A stretch of 64,000 nucleotides of DNA from Haliclona indistincta (lineage: Eukaryota > Porifera > Demospongiae > Haplosclerida > Chalinidae). The stretch is from NCBI GenBank assembly GCA_964017065.1, contig OZ024789.1, forward strand, positions 2,303,016-2,367,015, read 5' to 3'. The position numbers were made by a program, and so were the translations under genes. Positions 1 through 13,200 of the stretch are shown here, one piece after another; positions within the stretch are counted from its first letter, which is position 1; the number at the start of each line of letters is the position of its first letter. The notes beneath the pieces were generated by a model that did not search any database, was not told where the DNA came from, and worked only from the letters and a program-made list of their open reading frames with translations.

Positions 1-3000
1 GGCCACTCGCTTATTAACTGCGTCTAATAATTATCATTATAAACGCTCAATCAATGCATATTACAAATGTGTCAATTTACTGCTAGAATTCAAGCTAAGG
101 TAATTATACTCAATTATTAATTTTTGTTCCATTTGGTAATTGATGAAGATGACAGTGGGATAATAATATCAGAAGATATCCTCGAAATAATTAAAGATAT
201 CCCAAGATATTGTAAAGATATCCCAAGATATAATGAGATATCATAGAAATAACCAAGATATTTGAGTTGAATATTGACGTTAAATGCATACGAGGTTGTT
301 CTCGGCATGAAAATGCCACATACTAGTGATACAGTGCGATTGTGATGGGTCTGTGTAGACTGCTTCTTTGAAGCAACTAATTGTTACATGACTGTAACCA
401 CGATATGCAGTAACTTTTGGTCCATCCGTAACTAAAACTAGTCACATTTGAACCAAACATGCACAGTATTACAATTTCAAAGTCTATACAGATTACAAAT
501 CTGTCAATTTACTGCTAGAATTCAAGTTAAGGTAATTATACTCAATTAATAATTTTTGTTCCATTGGGTAATTGATGAAGATCACAGTGGGATAATAATA
601 TCAGAAGATATCCTCGAATAATTAAAGATATTCCAAGATATAATGAGATATCATGGAAATAACCAAGATATTTGAGTTGAATATTGTCGTTCAATGCATA
701 CGAGGTTGTTCTCGGCATGACAATGCCATGTATACTAGTGATACAATGAGCATTGAGTAGACTAGTAGTACTACTACTTCTTTCAAAACATCTGATTGTT
801 ACTTGACTTTCACCAGGATATACAGTAACTTTTGGTCCATCCGTAACTAAAACTGATCACATTTCGACCAAGTATGCACAGTATTACTAGTACAAAGTCA
901 ATGCAGATTACAAATGTGTCAATTTACTGCTAGAATTCAAGTTAAGGTAATTATACTCAATTAATAATTTTTTGTTACATTTGGTAATTAATGAAGATGA
1001 CAGTGGGATAATAATATCAGAAGATATCCTCGAAATAATTTAAGATATCCCAAGATATTGTCGAAAATAATCAAAGATATCCCAAGATATAATGAGATAT
1101 CATGGAAATAACCAAGATATGTGAGTTGCTGCATTGAATAATTGATGAAGATAATAGTGGGATAATAATATAGGAAGATATCCTCGAAATAATTAAAGAT
1201 ATCCCAAGATATTGTAAAGATATCCCAAGATATAATGAGATATCATGGAAATAACCAAGATATGTGAGTTGCTACATTGAATAATTGATGAATATAACAG
1301 TGGGATAATAATATAGGAAGATATCCTCGAAATAATTAAAGATATCCCAAGATATTGTAAAGATATCCCAAGATTATAATGAGATATCAAGGAAATAACC
1401 AAGATATGTGAGTTGAATATTGTCGTTCAATGCATATGAAGTTGTTCTCTGCATGACAATGCCATGTACTAGTGATACAGTGAGCATGTGATATGTCAGA
1501 GTAGACTAGTAGTAATACTATTTCTTTGAAAGTGCCATGACTGTAACCAGGATATGCAGTAACTTTTCAGTGGTCCATCCGTAGCTAAAACTGGTCACAT
1601 TTGGACCAAGCAAGTACCTTATTACAAGTTCAAAGTCTATGCAGATTAAAAATGTGTCAATTTACTGCTAGAATTCATGTTAAAGTAATTATACTCAATT
1701 AATAATTTTTGCTCCATTGAGTAATCGATGAAGTACCTTGAAATAATTAAAGATATTCCAAGATATAATGAGATATCATGGAAATAACCAAGATATTTGA
1801 GTTGAGTATTGTAGTTCAATGCATATGAGGTGGTTCTCGGCATGACAATGCCACATACTAGTGATACAGTGAGCATGTGATTGGTCAGAGTAGACTAGTA
1901 GTAATACTATTTCTTTGAAAGTGCCATGGCTGTAACCAGGATATGCTGTAACTTTTCAGTAGTCCATCTGTAGCTAAAACTGGTCACATTTGGACCAAGC
2001 ATGCACATTATTACAAGTTCAAAGTCTATGCAGATTAAAAATGTGTCAATTTACTGCAACAATTCAAGTTAAAGTAATTATACTCAATTAATGATTTTTT
2101 GCTCCATTGTGTAATTGATCAAGATGACCGTGGGATAAAATATGAGAAGATATCCTTGAAATAATTAAAGATATCCCAAGATATAATGAGATATCATGGA
2201 AATAACCAAGATATTTGAGTTGAATATTGTAGTTCAATGCATATGAGGTTGTTCTCGGCATGACAATGCCACATATTAGTGATACAGTGAGCATGTGATG
2301 GGTCAGAGTAGACTAGTAGTAATACTATTTCTTTGAAAGTGCCATGACTGTAACCAGGATATGCAGTAACTTTCCAGTAGTCCATCTGTAGCTAAAACTG
2401 GTCACATTTGGACCAAGCATGCACATTATTACAAGTTCAAAGTCTATGCAGATTAAAAATGTGTCAATTTACTGCTACAATTCAAGTTAAAGTAATTATA
2501 GATTTTTTGCTCCATTGTGTAATTGATCAAGATGACCATGGGATAAAATATGAGAAGATATCCTTGAAATAATTAAAGATATCCCAAGATATAATGAGAT
2601 ATCATGGAAATAACCAAGATATTTGAGTTGAAAATTGTAGTTCAATGCATATGAAGTTGTTCTCGGCATGACAATGCCACATACTAGTGATACAGTGAGC
2701 ATGTGATGGGTCGGAGTAGACTAGTAGTAATACTATTTCTTTGAAAGTGCCATGGCTGTAACCAGGATATGCAGTAATTTTTCAGTAGTCCATCTGTAGC
2801 TAAAACTGGTCACATTTGGACCAAGCATGCACATTATTACAAGTTCAAAGTCTATGCAGATTAAAAATGTGTCAATTTACTGCTAGAATTCAAGTTAACT
2901 CAATTAATAATTTTTTACTCCATTGAGTAATTGATGAAGATGACCGTGGGATAAAATATGAGAAGATATCCTTGAAATAATTAAAGATATCCCAAGATAT

Positions 3001-6000
3001 AATGAGATATCGTGGAAATAACCAAGATATTTGAGTTGAATATTGTAGTTCAATGCATATGAGGTTGTTCTCGGCATGACAATGCCACATACTAGTGATA
3101 CAGTGAACATGTGATGGGTGAGAGTAGACTAGTAGTAATACTATTTCTTTGATAGTGCCATGACTGTAACCAGGATATGCAGTAACTTTTCAGTAGTCCA
3201 TCTGTAGCTAAAACTGGTCACATTTGGACCAAGCATGCACATTATTACAAGTTCAAAGTCTATGCAGATTAAAAATGTGTCAATTTACTGCTACAAATCA
3301 AGTTGAAATAATTATAGATTTTTTGCTCCATTGTGTAATTGATCAAGATGACCATGGGATAAAATATGAGAAGATATCCTTGAAATAATTAAAGATATCC
3401 CAAGATATAATGAGATATCATGGAAATAACCAAGATATTTGAGTTGAATATTGTAGTTCAATGCATATGAGGTTGTTCTCGGCATGACAATGCCACATAC
3501 TAGTGATGCAGTGAGCATGTGATGGGTCAGAGTAGACTAGTAGTAATACTATTTCTTTGAAAGTGCCATGGCTGTAACCATGATATGCAGTAACTTTTCA
3601 GTAGTCCATCTGTAGCTAAAACTGGTCACATTTGGACCAAGCATGCACATTATTACAAGTTCAAAGTCTTTGCAGATTAAAAATGTGTCAATTTACTGCT
3701 AGAATTCAAGTTAACAATTTTTATTCCATTGAGTAATCGATGAAGATGACCGTGGGATAAAATATGAGAAGATATCCTTGAAATAAATAAAGATATCCCA
3801 AGATATAATGAGATATCATGGAAATAACCAAGATATTTGAGTTGAATATAGTAGTTCAATGCATATGAGGTTGTTCTCGGCATGACAATGCCACATACTA
3901 ATGATACAGTGAGCATGTGATGGGTCAGAGTAGACTAGTAGTAATACTATTTCTTTGAAAGTGCCATGGCTGTAACCAGGATATGCAGTTACTTTTCAGT
4001 AGTCCATCTGTAGCTAAAACTGGTCACATTTGGACCAAGCATGCACATTATTACAAGTTCAAAGTCTATGCAGATTAAAAATGTGTCAATTTACTGCTAC
4101 AATTCAAGTTAAAGTAATTATACTCAATTAATGATTTTTTGCTCCATTGTGTAATTGATCAAGATGACCGTGGGATAAAATATGAGAAGATATCCTTGAA
4201 ATAAATAAAGATATCCCAAGATATAATGAGATATCATGGAAATAACCAAGATATTTGAGTTGAATATAGTAGTTCAATGCATATGAGGTTGTTCTCGGCA
4301 TGACAATGCCACATACTTATGATACAGTGAGCATGTGATGGGTCAGAGTAGACTAGTAGTAATACTATTTCTTTGAAAGTGCCATGACTGTAACCAGGAT
4401 ATGCAGTAACTTTTCAGTAGTCCATCTGTAGCTAAAACTGGTCACATTTGGACCAAGCATGCACATTATTACAAGTTCAAAGTCTATGCAGATTAAAAAT
4501 GTGTCAATTTACTGCTAGAATTCAAGTTAACAATTTTTACTCCATTGAGTAATCGATGAAGATGACCGTGGGATAAAATATGAGAAGATATCCTTGAAAT
4601 AAATAAAGATATCCCAAGATATAATGAGATATCATGGAAATAACCAAGATATTTGAGTTGAATATAGTAGTTCAATGCATATGAGGTTGTTCTCGGCATG
4701 ACAATGCCACATACTAATGATACAGTGAGCATGTGATGGGTCAGAGTAGACTAGTAGTAATACTATTTCTTTGAAAGTGCCATGGCTGTAACCAGGATAT
4801 GCAGTTACTTTTCAGTAGTCCATCTGTAGCTAAAACTGGTCACATTTGGACCAAGCATGCACATTATTACAAGTTCAAAGTCTATGCAGATTAAAAATGT
4901 GTCAATTTACTGCTACAATTCAAGTTAAAGTAATTATACTCAATTAATGATTTTTTGCTCCATTGTGTAATTGATCAAGATGACCGTGGGATAAAATATG
5001 AGAAGATATCCTTGAAATAAATAAAGATATCCCAAGATATAATGAGATATCATGGAAATAACCAAGATATTTGAGTTGAATATAGTAGTTCAATGCATAT
5101 GAGGTTGTTCTCGGCATGACAATGCCACATACTTATGATACAGTGAGCATGTGATGGGTCAGAGTAGACTAGTAGTAATACTATTTCTTTGAAAGTGCCA
5201 TGACTGTAACCAGGATATGCAGTAACTTTTCAGTAGTCCATCTGTAGCTAAAACTGGTCACATTTGGACCAAGCATGCACATTATTACAAGTTCAAAGTC
5301 TATGCAGATTAAAAATGTGTCAATTTACTGCTAGAATTCAAGTTAACAATTTTTACTCCATTGAGTAATCGATGAAGATGACCGTGGGATAAAATATGAG
5401 AAGATATCCTTGAAATAAATAAAGATATCCCAAGATATAATGAGATATCATGGAAATAACCAAGATATTTGAGTTGAAAATTGTAGTTCAATGCATATGA
5501 AGTTGTTCTCGGCATGACAATGCCACATACTAGTGATACAGTGAGCATGTGATGGGTCAGAGTAGACTAGTAGTAATACTATTTCTTTGAAAGTGCCATG
5601 GCTGTAACCAGGATATGCAGTAACTTTTCAGTAGTCCATCTGTAGCTAAAACTGGTCACATTTGGACCAAGCATGCACATTATTACAAGTTCAAAGTCTA
5701 TGCAGATTAAAAATGTGTCAATTTACTGCTAGAATTCAAGTTAACTCAATTAATAATTTTTACTCCATTGAGTAATCGATGAAGATGACCGTGGGATAAA
5801 ATATGAGAAGATATCCTTGAAATAATTAAAGATATCCCAAGATATAATGAGATATCATGGAAATAACCAAGATATTTGAGTTGAATATTGTAGTTCAATG
5901 CATATGAGGTTGTTCTCGGCATGACAATGCCACATACTAGTGAAAGTACCCAATTGTTACATGACTGTAACCAGGATATGCAGTAACTTTTCAGTGGTCC

Positions 6001-6590
6001 ATCTGTAACTAAAACCGGTCACATTTGGACCAAGCATGCACATTATTACAAGTTCAAAGTCTATGCAGATTAAATTCAAGTGAACTCAATTAATAATTTT
6101 ACTCCATTGAGTAATCGATGAAGATGACCGACGGTGGGAAAAAATATGAGAAGATATCCTTTAAATAATTAAAGATATCCCAATATATAATGAGATATCA
6201 TGGAAATAACTAAGATATTTGAGTTGAATATTGTCGTTCAATGCATATATCAGGTTGTTTTCGGCATGACAATGCCACATATATATCATTGATACAGTGA
6301 GCTTGTGATGGGTCTGAGTAGAGTAGTAGTAATACTACTTCTTTGAAAGTACCTTAATTGTTACATGACTAACCAGGATATGCAGTAACTTTTTGTCCAT
6401 TTGTGACTAAAACTGGTCACATTTGGACCAAGTATGCACATTATTACAAGTTCAAAGTCTATGCAGATTACAAATGTTTCAATTTACTGCTAGAATTCAA
6501 GTTAAAGTAATTATACTCAAATAATAATTTTTTTGCTTCATTGGGTAATTGATGAAGATAACATGAGTGAGATAATAATCATCAGATATC
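1..6590. repeat. Satellite array 1, ~408-bp monomer
   Basis: Tandem array of about 15 diverged monomers. Landmarks recur every ~400-420 bases: the block reading CACATTTGGACCAAGC (for example near 1986, 2404, 2812, 3217, 3627), the GTTCTCGGCATGACAATGCC block and an AAGATATC-rich block. From about 3.3 to 5.6 kb the period becomes 816 bases: two alternating monomer types differ in a short segment (ATTATACTCAATTAATGA present or absent) and copies 816 bases apart are almost identical. The left edge starts inside the array. Minus-strand open frames of 60-79 codons recur once per monomer and are by-products of the repeat, not genes. The first 1.5 kb and the last 0.7 kb are more diverged than the middle, as expected for an array homogenised from its centre. 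Confidence 0.95.
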
Positions 6591-7906
6591 ATTGAAATAA
6601 GTAGTAGTTAAACCATGCCTATCCAGTGTATAGGAAATACACGAGTGTTTCCTTTATACACTGGTTAGTACATCGGTCCACCTTTTAATGTTCAAGTTTA
6701 ATCTTATCCGCTAATCCGAAGTTTATGCTATTAAGATAAGAAATCTTTATTAGAAATGACTTTGCTACATTGGTATTCATCAGAGATCAATGCGATTGAA
6801 AGTATTATATTATTGTGAATATTGTCAAAAGATATTTTTAATTGATCATGCGGATTTTCTTGTAGTTACTGTACCATAAATAAAATGAACAGTGTGCAAT
6901 AAAGTCTCTTTATTCATGTATGAAAGTGACGATATTATTCTTTTCAGTGAAGAATTCCTCTGTTCGACAATTTCACTGTTGAGATCCTTGTACTGTGGAT
7001 AACAATTCATGTTATAGGCTATGCTACATCCTGTTGGTTAAAATAATAAAAAGACATTAGAAAACTGTGATTACCATTGTGGTTTGGCCAGTGAAATCGG
7101 TTGACTAAAAATCTTGATTCACGGAAAAAGTCTGACTCTCGGTTTAAGCAGTATTGGTGTAGGTTGCATCTGTTGTCGTACACTATGACTTTGAGAGCTA
7201 TAATATTGAATAATGTAATCTGTATTGTTTAATAGTTAATACCTGAAGAAAATCGCTCATAGAGTATGCTGAAAGCTATATATGTTGGGTGATTCTTGCA
7301 CCTGCATCACTTCATAACCATAACAAATTCCTGCAGAATCATTATTGATTATAGTTGTGTGTATTGTAGGTTACCATGCTGGCAAAAGAGAGTAAAAATT
7401 CCTGGAAGGAATGATGGATGTCCGGAGTTTTTTTTTGGTGCAAATTTTGCTGCTACTCTTATCTGCTGTGTATCTTTTTCGAGCACGCAGTGGTTTTAAC
7501 TGGGGAAAAAAGCTAATGCATTTTCGGATGGAGGGTGAGCATCTGCTGGTGTTGAATCACTTGAAAAAGGAGCTAACGATACTGTTATAAGCCTGTGAAT
7601 AACTGGCTCTAATAGATCCTTTGGATAATGTGGCAAGTTCTCCAGTAGTGTAAAGGAGCCTAAATGATGCAGCATCGGTCAAAATAGCCTGTCTGTAGCA
7701 TTTTTGTAGTAGTCCGATAACATCAGGCACTGGTTGAACTAGTGCACACACTAGCGATGTGGTAGAAATTGCCTTACATAATACTTGCCATTCTTAGGAC
7801 ATTAAACCAATTTTTGATTGACAACTTTTATGGTTGTCACCAGGCTGACAAGACAAGGAGCATGCGACATGTGACTTTAACCCTTCTGTCAACTCAAGAA
7901 AATCAA
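6591..7906. other. No gene recognised
   Basis: AT-rich sequence after the satellite edge. A short inverted repeat lies at about 6624-6664 (ATCCAGTGTATAGGAAA against TTTCCTTTATACACTGG). Open frames here are below 70 codons and match no family I know. Confidence 0.5.
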
Positions 7907-8235
7907 CTTGAGAAATGCCTGTAGTGGAAATTTTCTGAAATGTTTCCTTGTGGTTTTGTCTAGAATGAAAACCCGTTCCTGGAACCTAGGAACCCATGGT
8001 CTGAGTTGCCACGAAAGTGGTGGGAGACATCACAGACAAGCTGACATCATCAAGAGGGCTTGCGAGTCAGCTAAAATTCCTGCAAGATTGGAAACAGCTG
8101 TTTATCTAGATCGGATGGCAAGAGACTGGATGGAGCGACTGTAATACAGTGGTCACAAGGTCAATTGCTGCATGTATCATGATGGGATGCTACTTGCCCC
8201 CTGATCACATATTTTTCATTTATAACCGTCATTGT
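7907..8235 (+). pseudogene. Retroelement REL-domain fragment, family A (broken)
   Basis: Plus-strand translation from about 7984 reads GTHGLSCHESGGRH, then an RA...AKIPARLE segment. After a frame change near 8097 it continues as LSRSDGKRLDGAT and, with more damage, a WDATCP-like stretch near 8190. This order (Cys/His motif, then SDGKRPDG, then WD.T.P) is what I know from the C-terminal restriction-like endonuclease region of reverse-transcriptase elements common in sponge and cnidarian genomes. No RT palm motif is visible upstream, so only the C-terminal part remains. Several frame breaks and an in-frame stop show that it is dead. The family assignment is from memory of the motif order. Confidence 0.6.
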
Positions 8236-8314
8236 TATAGTGCAGTTCATTTGTAAATATAGCATAGTGCACATTGATTTCAATCATTACAGATACAATA
8301 GTTTGGTAATAATA

Positions 8315-8918
8315 AGGTCCTTGCTCACTGTGTATAGTCACAATATCGATCCATTTGGTGACCACCACCTCTCTTGTCGAGGTCAATACGACAAAATCAC
8401 GAGGCATGATGCTCTGCGTGATGTGATTCTCTCTCCTGCTAGACTGGCTGCCCTCTCTCCCCAGCTAGAAGCTCCCCTTCTTCTAGCCAATTCTCTTGCT
8501 CGCCCTGCTGACATATTTCTCCCTTCTTGGTGCCGAGGTTCTCCCGCCGCTCATCACTGTCATCTCTCCAATGCAACAACTGACCTTATCTCAGTCTGCA
8601 ATTACACAATGTACACAAGGTCATGCATTGAAGGTTGCATCTGAACGGAAAAAAACGACTCATGGTCCACGCTGTCAGCAAGTAGGCATTCAATTCATTC
8701 CCCTGGCTGTAGAATCTTTGGGTGGCTGGAGTTCTGCAGCTGCTTCTACTCTGAGAGATATTGGTCAGCGAGAAGCTACTCATCTAGATTGCCCCGCAAG
8801 TGTCTCAATTCACCATCTTTTCCAAAGGTTATCAGTCTGTCTATGGAGAGGAAACGCTTCAATGCTTCTAAACAATCAAATGTCTTCTTCTCCATCACCA
8901 ACTCTCTGTGCATGAATG
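8315..8918 (+). pseudogene. Retroelement REL-domain fragment, family B (one frameshift)
   Basis: A second and different C-terminal module directly follows the first. It reads DPFGDHHLSCRG, then HDALRDVILSPARLAAL and RPADIFLPSW in one frame. From about 8550 it continues in another frame as ISPMQQLTL, TQGHALKVASERK, FIPLAVESLGGW and HLFQRLSVCLWRGNAS. The RPAD...V.S core fits a PD-(D/E)XK restriction-like nuclease and the LFQRL..LWRGNA ending is the usual C-terminus of this RT-element family. There is a single frameshift at about 8545-8560 and few other lesions, so this copy is younger than its neighbour. No RT domain is present upstream. Confidence 0.65.
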
Positions 8919-9034
8919 GAGTAGCCTAGGCTAGCTCTCCTTCTGTATGTGTCTTGTCTTTAATTTCAGATCAGCTCTTTTATTTATAGTCACACCTTTA
9001 TACTCTTTATCCATAATAATAATAATGTCATTCA

Positions 9035-9150
9035 GTAGTATAATTATTACCTTGCCGACACCTTAATTATTATTACCTTGCCGACACAATTATTATTACC
9101 GACACAATTATTAATAATAATTATTACCTTGCCGACACAATAATCAACAC
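9035..9150. repeat. Short imperfect tandem repeat
   Basis: The unit ATTACCTTGCCGACACAATT is repeated about five times with AT-rich spacers, just upstream of the next retroelement fragment. Confidence 0.7.
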
Positions 9151-9162
9151 CTTGCCGACCAG

Positions 9163-9336
9163 CTCTCGTTCAAATGGAACTATAACTACAGCTCGCTTAT
9201 GAACTGGGTACGGACAAGACTCTCATTCGCTATCATTCGTGCAACAATTCTTTGCCTCCGTGGATCCCGCACTAAGTGGAGGTCCATTCACATGTTTGAC
9301 GGCTCACCTTTAAACTTAATCATGAATAACAATTGA
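9163..9336 (+). pseudogene. C-terminal tail fragment of an RT-REL retroelement
   Basis: An open stretch ending in TGA at 9334-9336 contains NWVRTRLSFAIIRATILCLR followed by GSR. The pattern W.R.RLSF.L.R..I.CLRGSR is also seen near 55.38-55.47 kb in the RT-REL relic inside the inverted-repeat element, so both derive from one superfamily. Only about 57 codons remain here and the upstream part is missing. Confidence 0.5.
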
Positions 9337-10287
9337 ACTATCATAAATTTCACTGCTTTATTCATTCATTCCTTCATTCCCTATTTTGTTTAACTTATAT
9401 TTAGTCTGTCATTATTCCTTTGTTGTGTATTATTGTAATAATAGTGAATTGAATGATATGTTTACTGATAATTATTATAAAAATAATATTATTATGTGGA
9501 CCCCATGATGGAGCTTAGACACTCAAAGTCACGTGCTCTATCCAGTAAGTTTGTTGCTACTGTGTTGAGCATGACTGTAAAGGTGTATCACTATAGGTTG
9601 CCCCTCTGACGCTGACTCTCTTTCCACCCTATTTTCCAGCTAGTTCCCTACCTTGCTGTCTATACTGTTCCAAGTATCGAATGTTCAAAGGTGCATGGGA
9701 TCCTGTAACGATTTGTAACATACCGCTACTATGTAAAAGTCTATGTTTTGCACCTGTATTCTTGAATAAAAACTGAGAATTGGCTTGGGATAAACTACAC
9801 TCAATTCATCTTAATTTGACTTCCAAACCACACTAGTACATGTTAATGATATTCACCTTGAGTGAAAACGAACCAAGCTGACCATGGGTTTGCATCACTT
9901 GGTGTATAAAGAATGCTGCTCTGCAGGAATTTCTCAGAGACGAGAGCTCAGTACATGAGTTAATCGGTCGGTAAGCCGAGCACTCCAGCATGTGTATCCT
10001 CTACAAGCTATAGACATGGCTGCGAGGCACAGCAGCTAGCTTTTGTTGAGTTCTTGTTAGCCCCAGAGCAAGTCCCATCCTAGTATACTTCTGCCACATG
10101 CGAGCCAAGTCCCAAATCTCGTGCACAACACTAGTAACTGCTTCTGCACAGCTTTGCTAGCTCTTTAGCACTACATGTAGCTACCTGCACTGTATCACTG
10201 CTCTTGTTCATTCTTAGGAAATATTATTTTCCTTTTGCTTTTCAGAGTCCTGGGTTATTATCTGGAACCATGCACATGCATTGAGCA
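9337..10287. other. Intergenic, upstream of the Ras-like gene
   Basis: No coding signal recognised. It contains the presumed promoter and 5' leader of the gene starting at 10288; no TATA box or other core element can be assigned with confidence. Confidence 0.4.
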
Positions 10288-13200
10288 ATGGCAGTCTCCA
10301 TTGCTTTGGTTGGAGGTAAGGGAATTACGACGCACACATTGCTTGTGTGGTATCATTATTTCAGTACTATTAAATGTACTTTTTTATAATAGATGGTGGA
10401 GTGGGGAAGAGTGCATTGACTATTAGATTTACCCAAGATCAGTGAGTCATTTAAACTCAAGCAGAGACTTTAGTTTGTGATTGTGCTTTTATTATGCATA
10501 ATCAATAATACGGCCATTAAGATTTAATTTCCTGAGAGTAGGCAACTGTTGTTAGGTGTTAGCTAGGCTACATGTAGTGGGCATGTCTTTGTCTTGGTTT
10601 ACCACATGCACTTGCTGCTGGAGGCTCTATTACTGTACACATATCAGTGCATCAATTGCATAGCGTAAAGACCATACTATTTTGTTGCAAAAGTACTGAG
10701 TCTTGATTCATTCAAGAGAAGCCGATGTAGCTCTTAGATAGCACCACAAATTTTGCAGAAACTGTTTTAGTGTACAGTTTTAGAAATTGAAGATTTGCTT
10801 CCTACATGTAGCTCATCACTGGCAGATAGGACGCATGTGAAGTTTTGAACACCATTTATTCTTTACCGAGCGCCTTAGCATGAGGCAAATAATTGCGATG
10901 GTGAGCGGGATTGGAGCGTCTCACGTTTTCTAAGCGATATGTCACGCTTAGGAATGCTAATCAGGGTTACGGCGAGGGCTGCATACTACGTATTATAGAC
11001 TAGCTCCACGGGGTAAGGCAATGCCTGCATATTGTGCATTATGTAAAATCAAAAGACAGGCTAGCTTCCTATTCATAGCCTAGTTATTTTTAACCCTCGG
11101 CGCGCATGCGCGAGGGTTACGGTACTTGCTTTGTCATTCGTTCGTTCATTAACCCTCGGCGCGCATGCGCGAGGTTTACGGTACTTGCTTTGTCACTCAT
11201 TCTGTCCACTCGGCTACAGAGATCAGCGATCACTTCTACGAGTCAGTTAAGGTATGAACAGGCTAAGCACGACCATGGCTTGCAATGTGACTCGTGGATT
11301 TTGCGAAAGTGTCTTCGTTCTCGAGTTATGGCTGGCTCACCTTGACGCCCGTCTTGGACTTCTCTGACGACAAAAACGCTCATAGTAGGCTTTCTAGGTA
11401 CTTTTCATTCTAGTTGTAGTGTAGCAAAGCTCCAGGATGCGTAGACAGCTAAGAAAAAGCCTGTCAGAGATGGCTGCGTTCGATCATGGTCACACCCACC
11501 GGACACACCTTGACCTCGTGGTCAGCACTTTACTGTCTTCTGGTTAGCAACTTGCAAACAAAGAGCTCCACTTCTGCAAACCACCTACTCATATGCTTGC
11601 ATGTAGCAATTTTTGATATCTAGACTCAGCTGCTGATGTGCATGACACGCCGAGGGTTTTGTGAAATCTGTTCATTCATTCATTCATTCTGTCCACTCGG
11701 CTACAGAGACCAGCGATCACTTGTACGAGTCATTTAAGGTATGAACAGGCTAAGCACCACCATAGCTTGCAATGTGACTCGTGGATTTTGCGAAAGTGTC
11801 TTCGTTCTCGAGTTATGGCTGGCTCACCTTGACGCCCGTCTTGGACTTCTTTGACACTTAAACCGCTCATAGTAGGCTTTCTAGGTACTTTGCATTCGAA
11901 TTGTAGTGTAGCACAGCTCTGGGATGCGTAGACAGCTAAGAAAAAGCCTGTCAGAGATGGCTCGGCGATCGATTCATTGATGGTCACGCCCACCAGACAC
12001 ACCTTGACCTCGTGGTCAGCACTTTATTGTCTTCTGGTTAGCAACTTAGCAAACAAAAGCTTCAGCTATCTAGTGCTTCAGCAAACTGTTTACTCATGCT
12101 ATTACATGTAGTATGCTGCAATTTTCTCTTGACTCAGCAGCTGCATGTGCATGAAACGCCGAGGGTTTTGTGAAATCTGTTCATTTCTACACTGCACGGC
12201 AGTGCACGCTAGCTGCCACATGAGGCTGCCTTGATATCACTCATTGGCTTTGTGCTTGCCTTTGTAATTGAGCCCACCCACAATTATTATAACAGTTTTA
12301 ATTTCAATAGCCCTATACTTCATGTTCGTATTATATATCTCCTAGTAAGCCATGCATACAGCCTCATTGTACAGAGTGCATGCTTGTGTTTGGTTAACTG
12401 AGGTACTTTACGTCAGTGGAAATAGACTAAAATTGTTCAATGTTGAGATAGCCAACTTTTAGATCAAAAGTTCCAGATGTGAACCCAGATCTTGCAATTT
12501 CTTAGACTGTTATACTGCACTTACTCACTCACTTACGTGCATGTATTGGCTCCCTAACATAAATGCATACATTATTAAGTGGAGTAGTGAATATCACTAT
12601 GCTGTTATAGAAATGACTAACTGGGCATATTGACAATTGCATACTCTCACTAGAGTCAACACTTGTGACTGCATGATCAGCAGATTATATAGCCTGTACA
12701 ATAAGTAATAGTTAAAGCACGGTTGGAATGCTGTATGGAAAGTTATAGCATGAGGGGTTGGGTTGAGAGGCTGATACAGCACGAGGCGAAGCTTCGTGCT
12801 GTATCATGCCTCGAGACTCAAACCCCGAGTGCCTTAACCAAGGCCGTAGCAGACGGTCCGGTATGGGCCGGACAAACTTTCGAGTATGCGATGGGCGTGT
12901 CTTGTAGTTTATGAACGTATGCAACATCGTGGAACGCAAAACACTGGAATCAGTGGACGTGGACTGGTCCTATACACAAGAAAACTACAGCAATCAGTCA
13001 AGTACTGGCTTCCAAATAAATTTCCACAACTTTTTTTATAATTAACACAGATATAACTAGAGTTATGCCCATAGGCACACCCATTTTCTTTGCCACGCCC
13101 ACTTTTGGCCGGATCAACTTGAAACCGCTTGCTACGGCACTGTTAACTTCCATACAGCACGAACGACCATGCTGATTTATAGTATACATAGGTCGAAGAT

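Noticed and set aside
117..5548. Series of minus-strand open frames of 60-79 codons with shared sequence
   Set aside because: They recur once per satellite monomer and change with the repeat; no independent coding signal.
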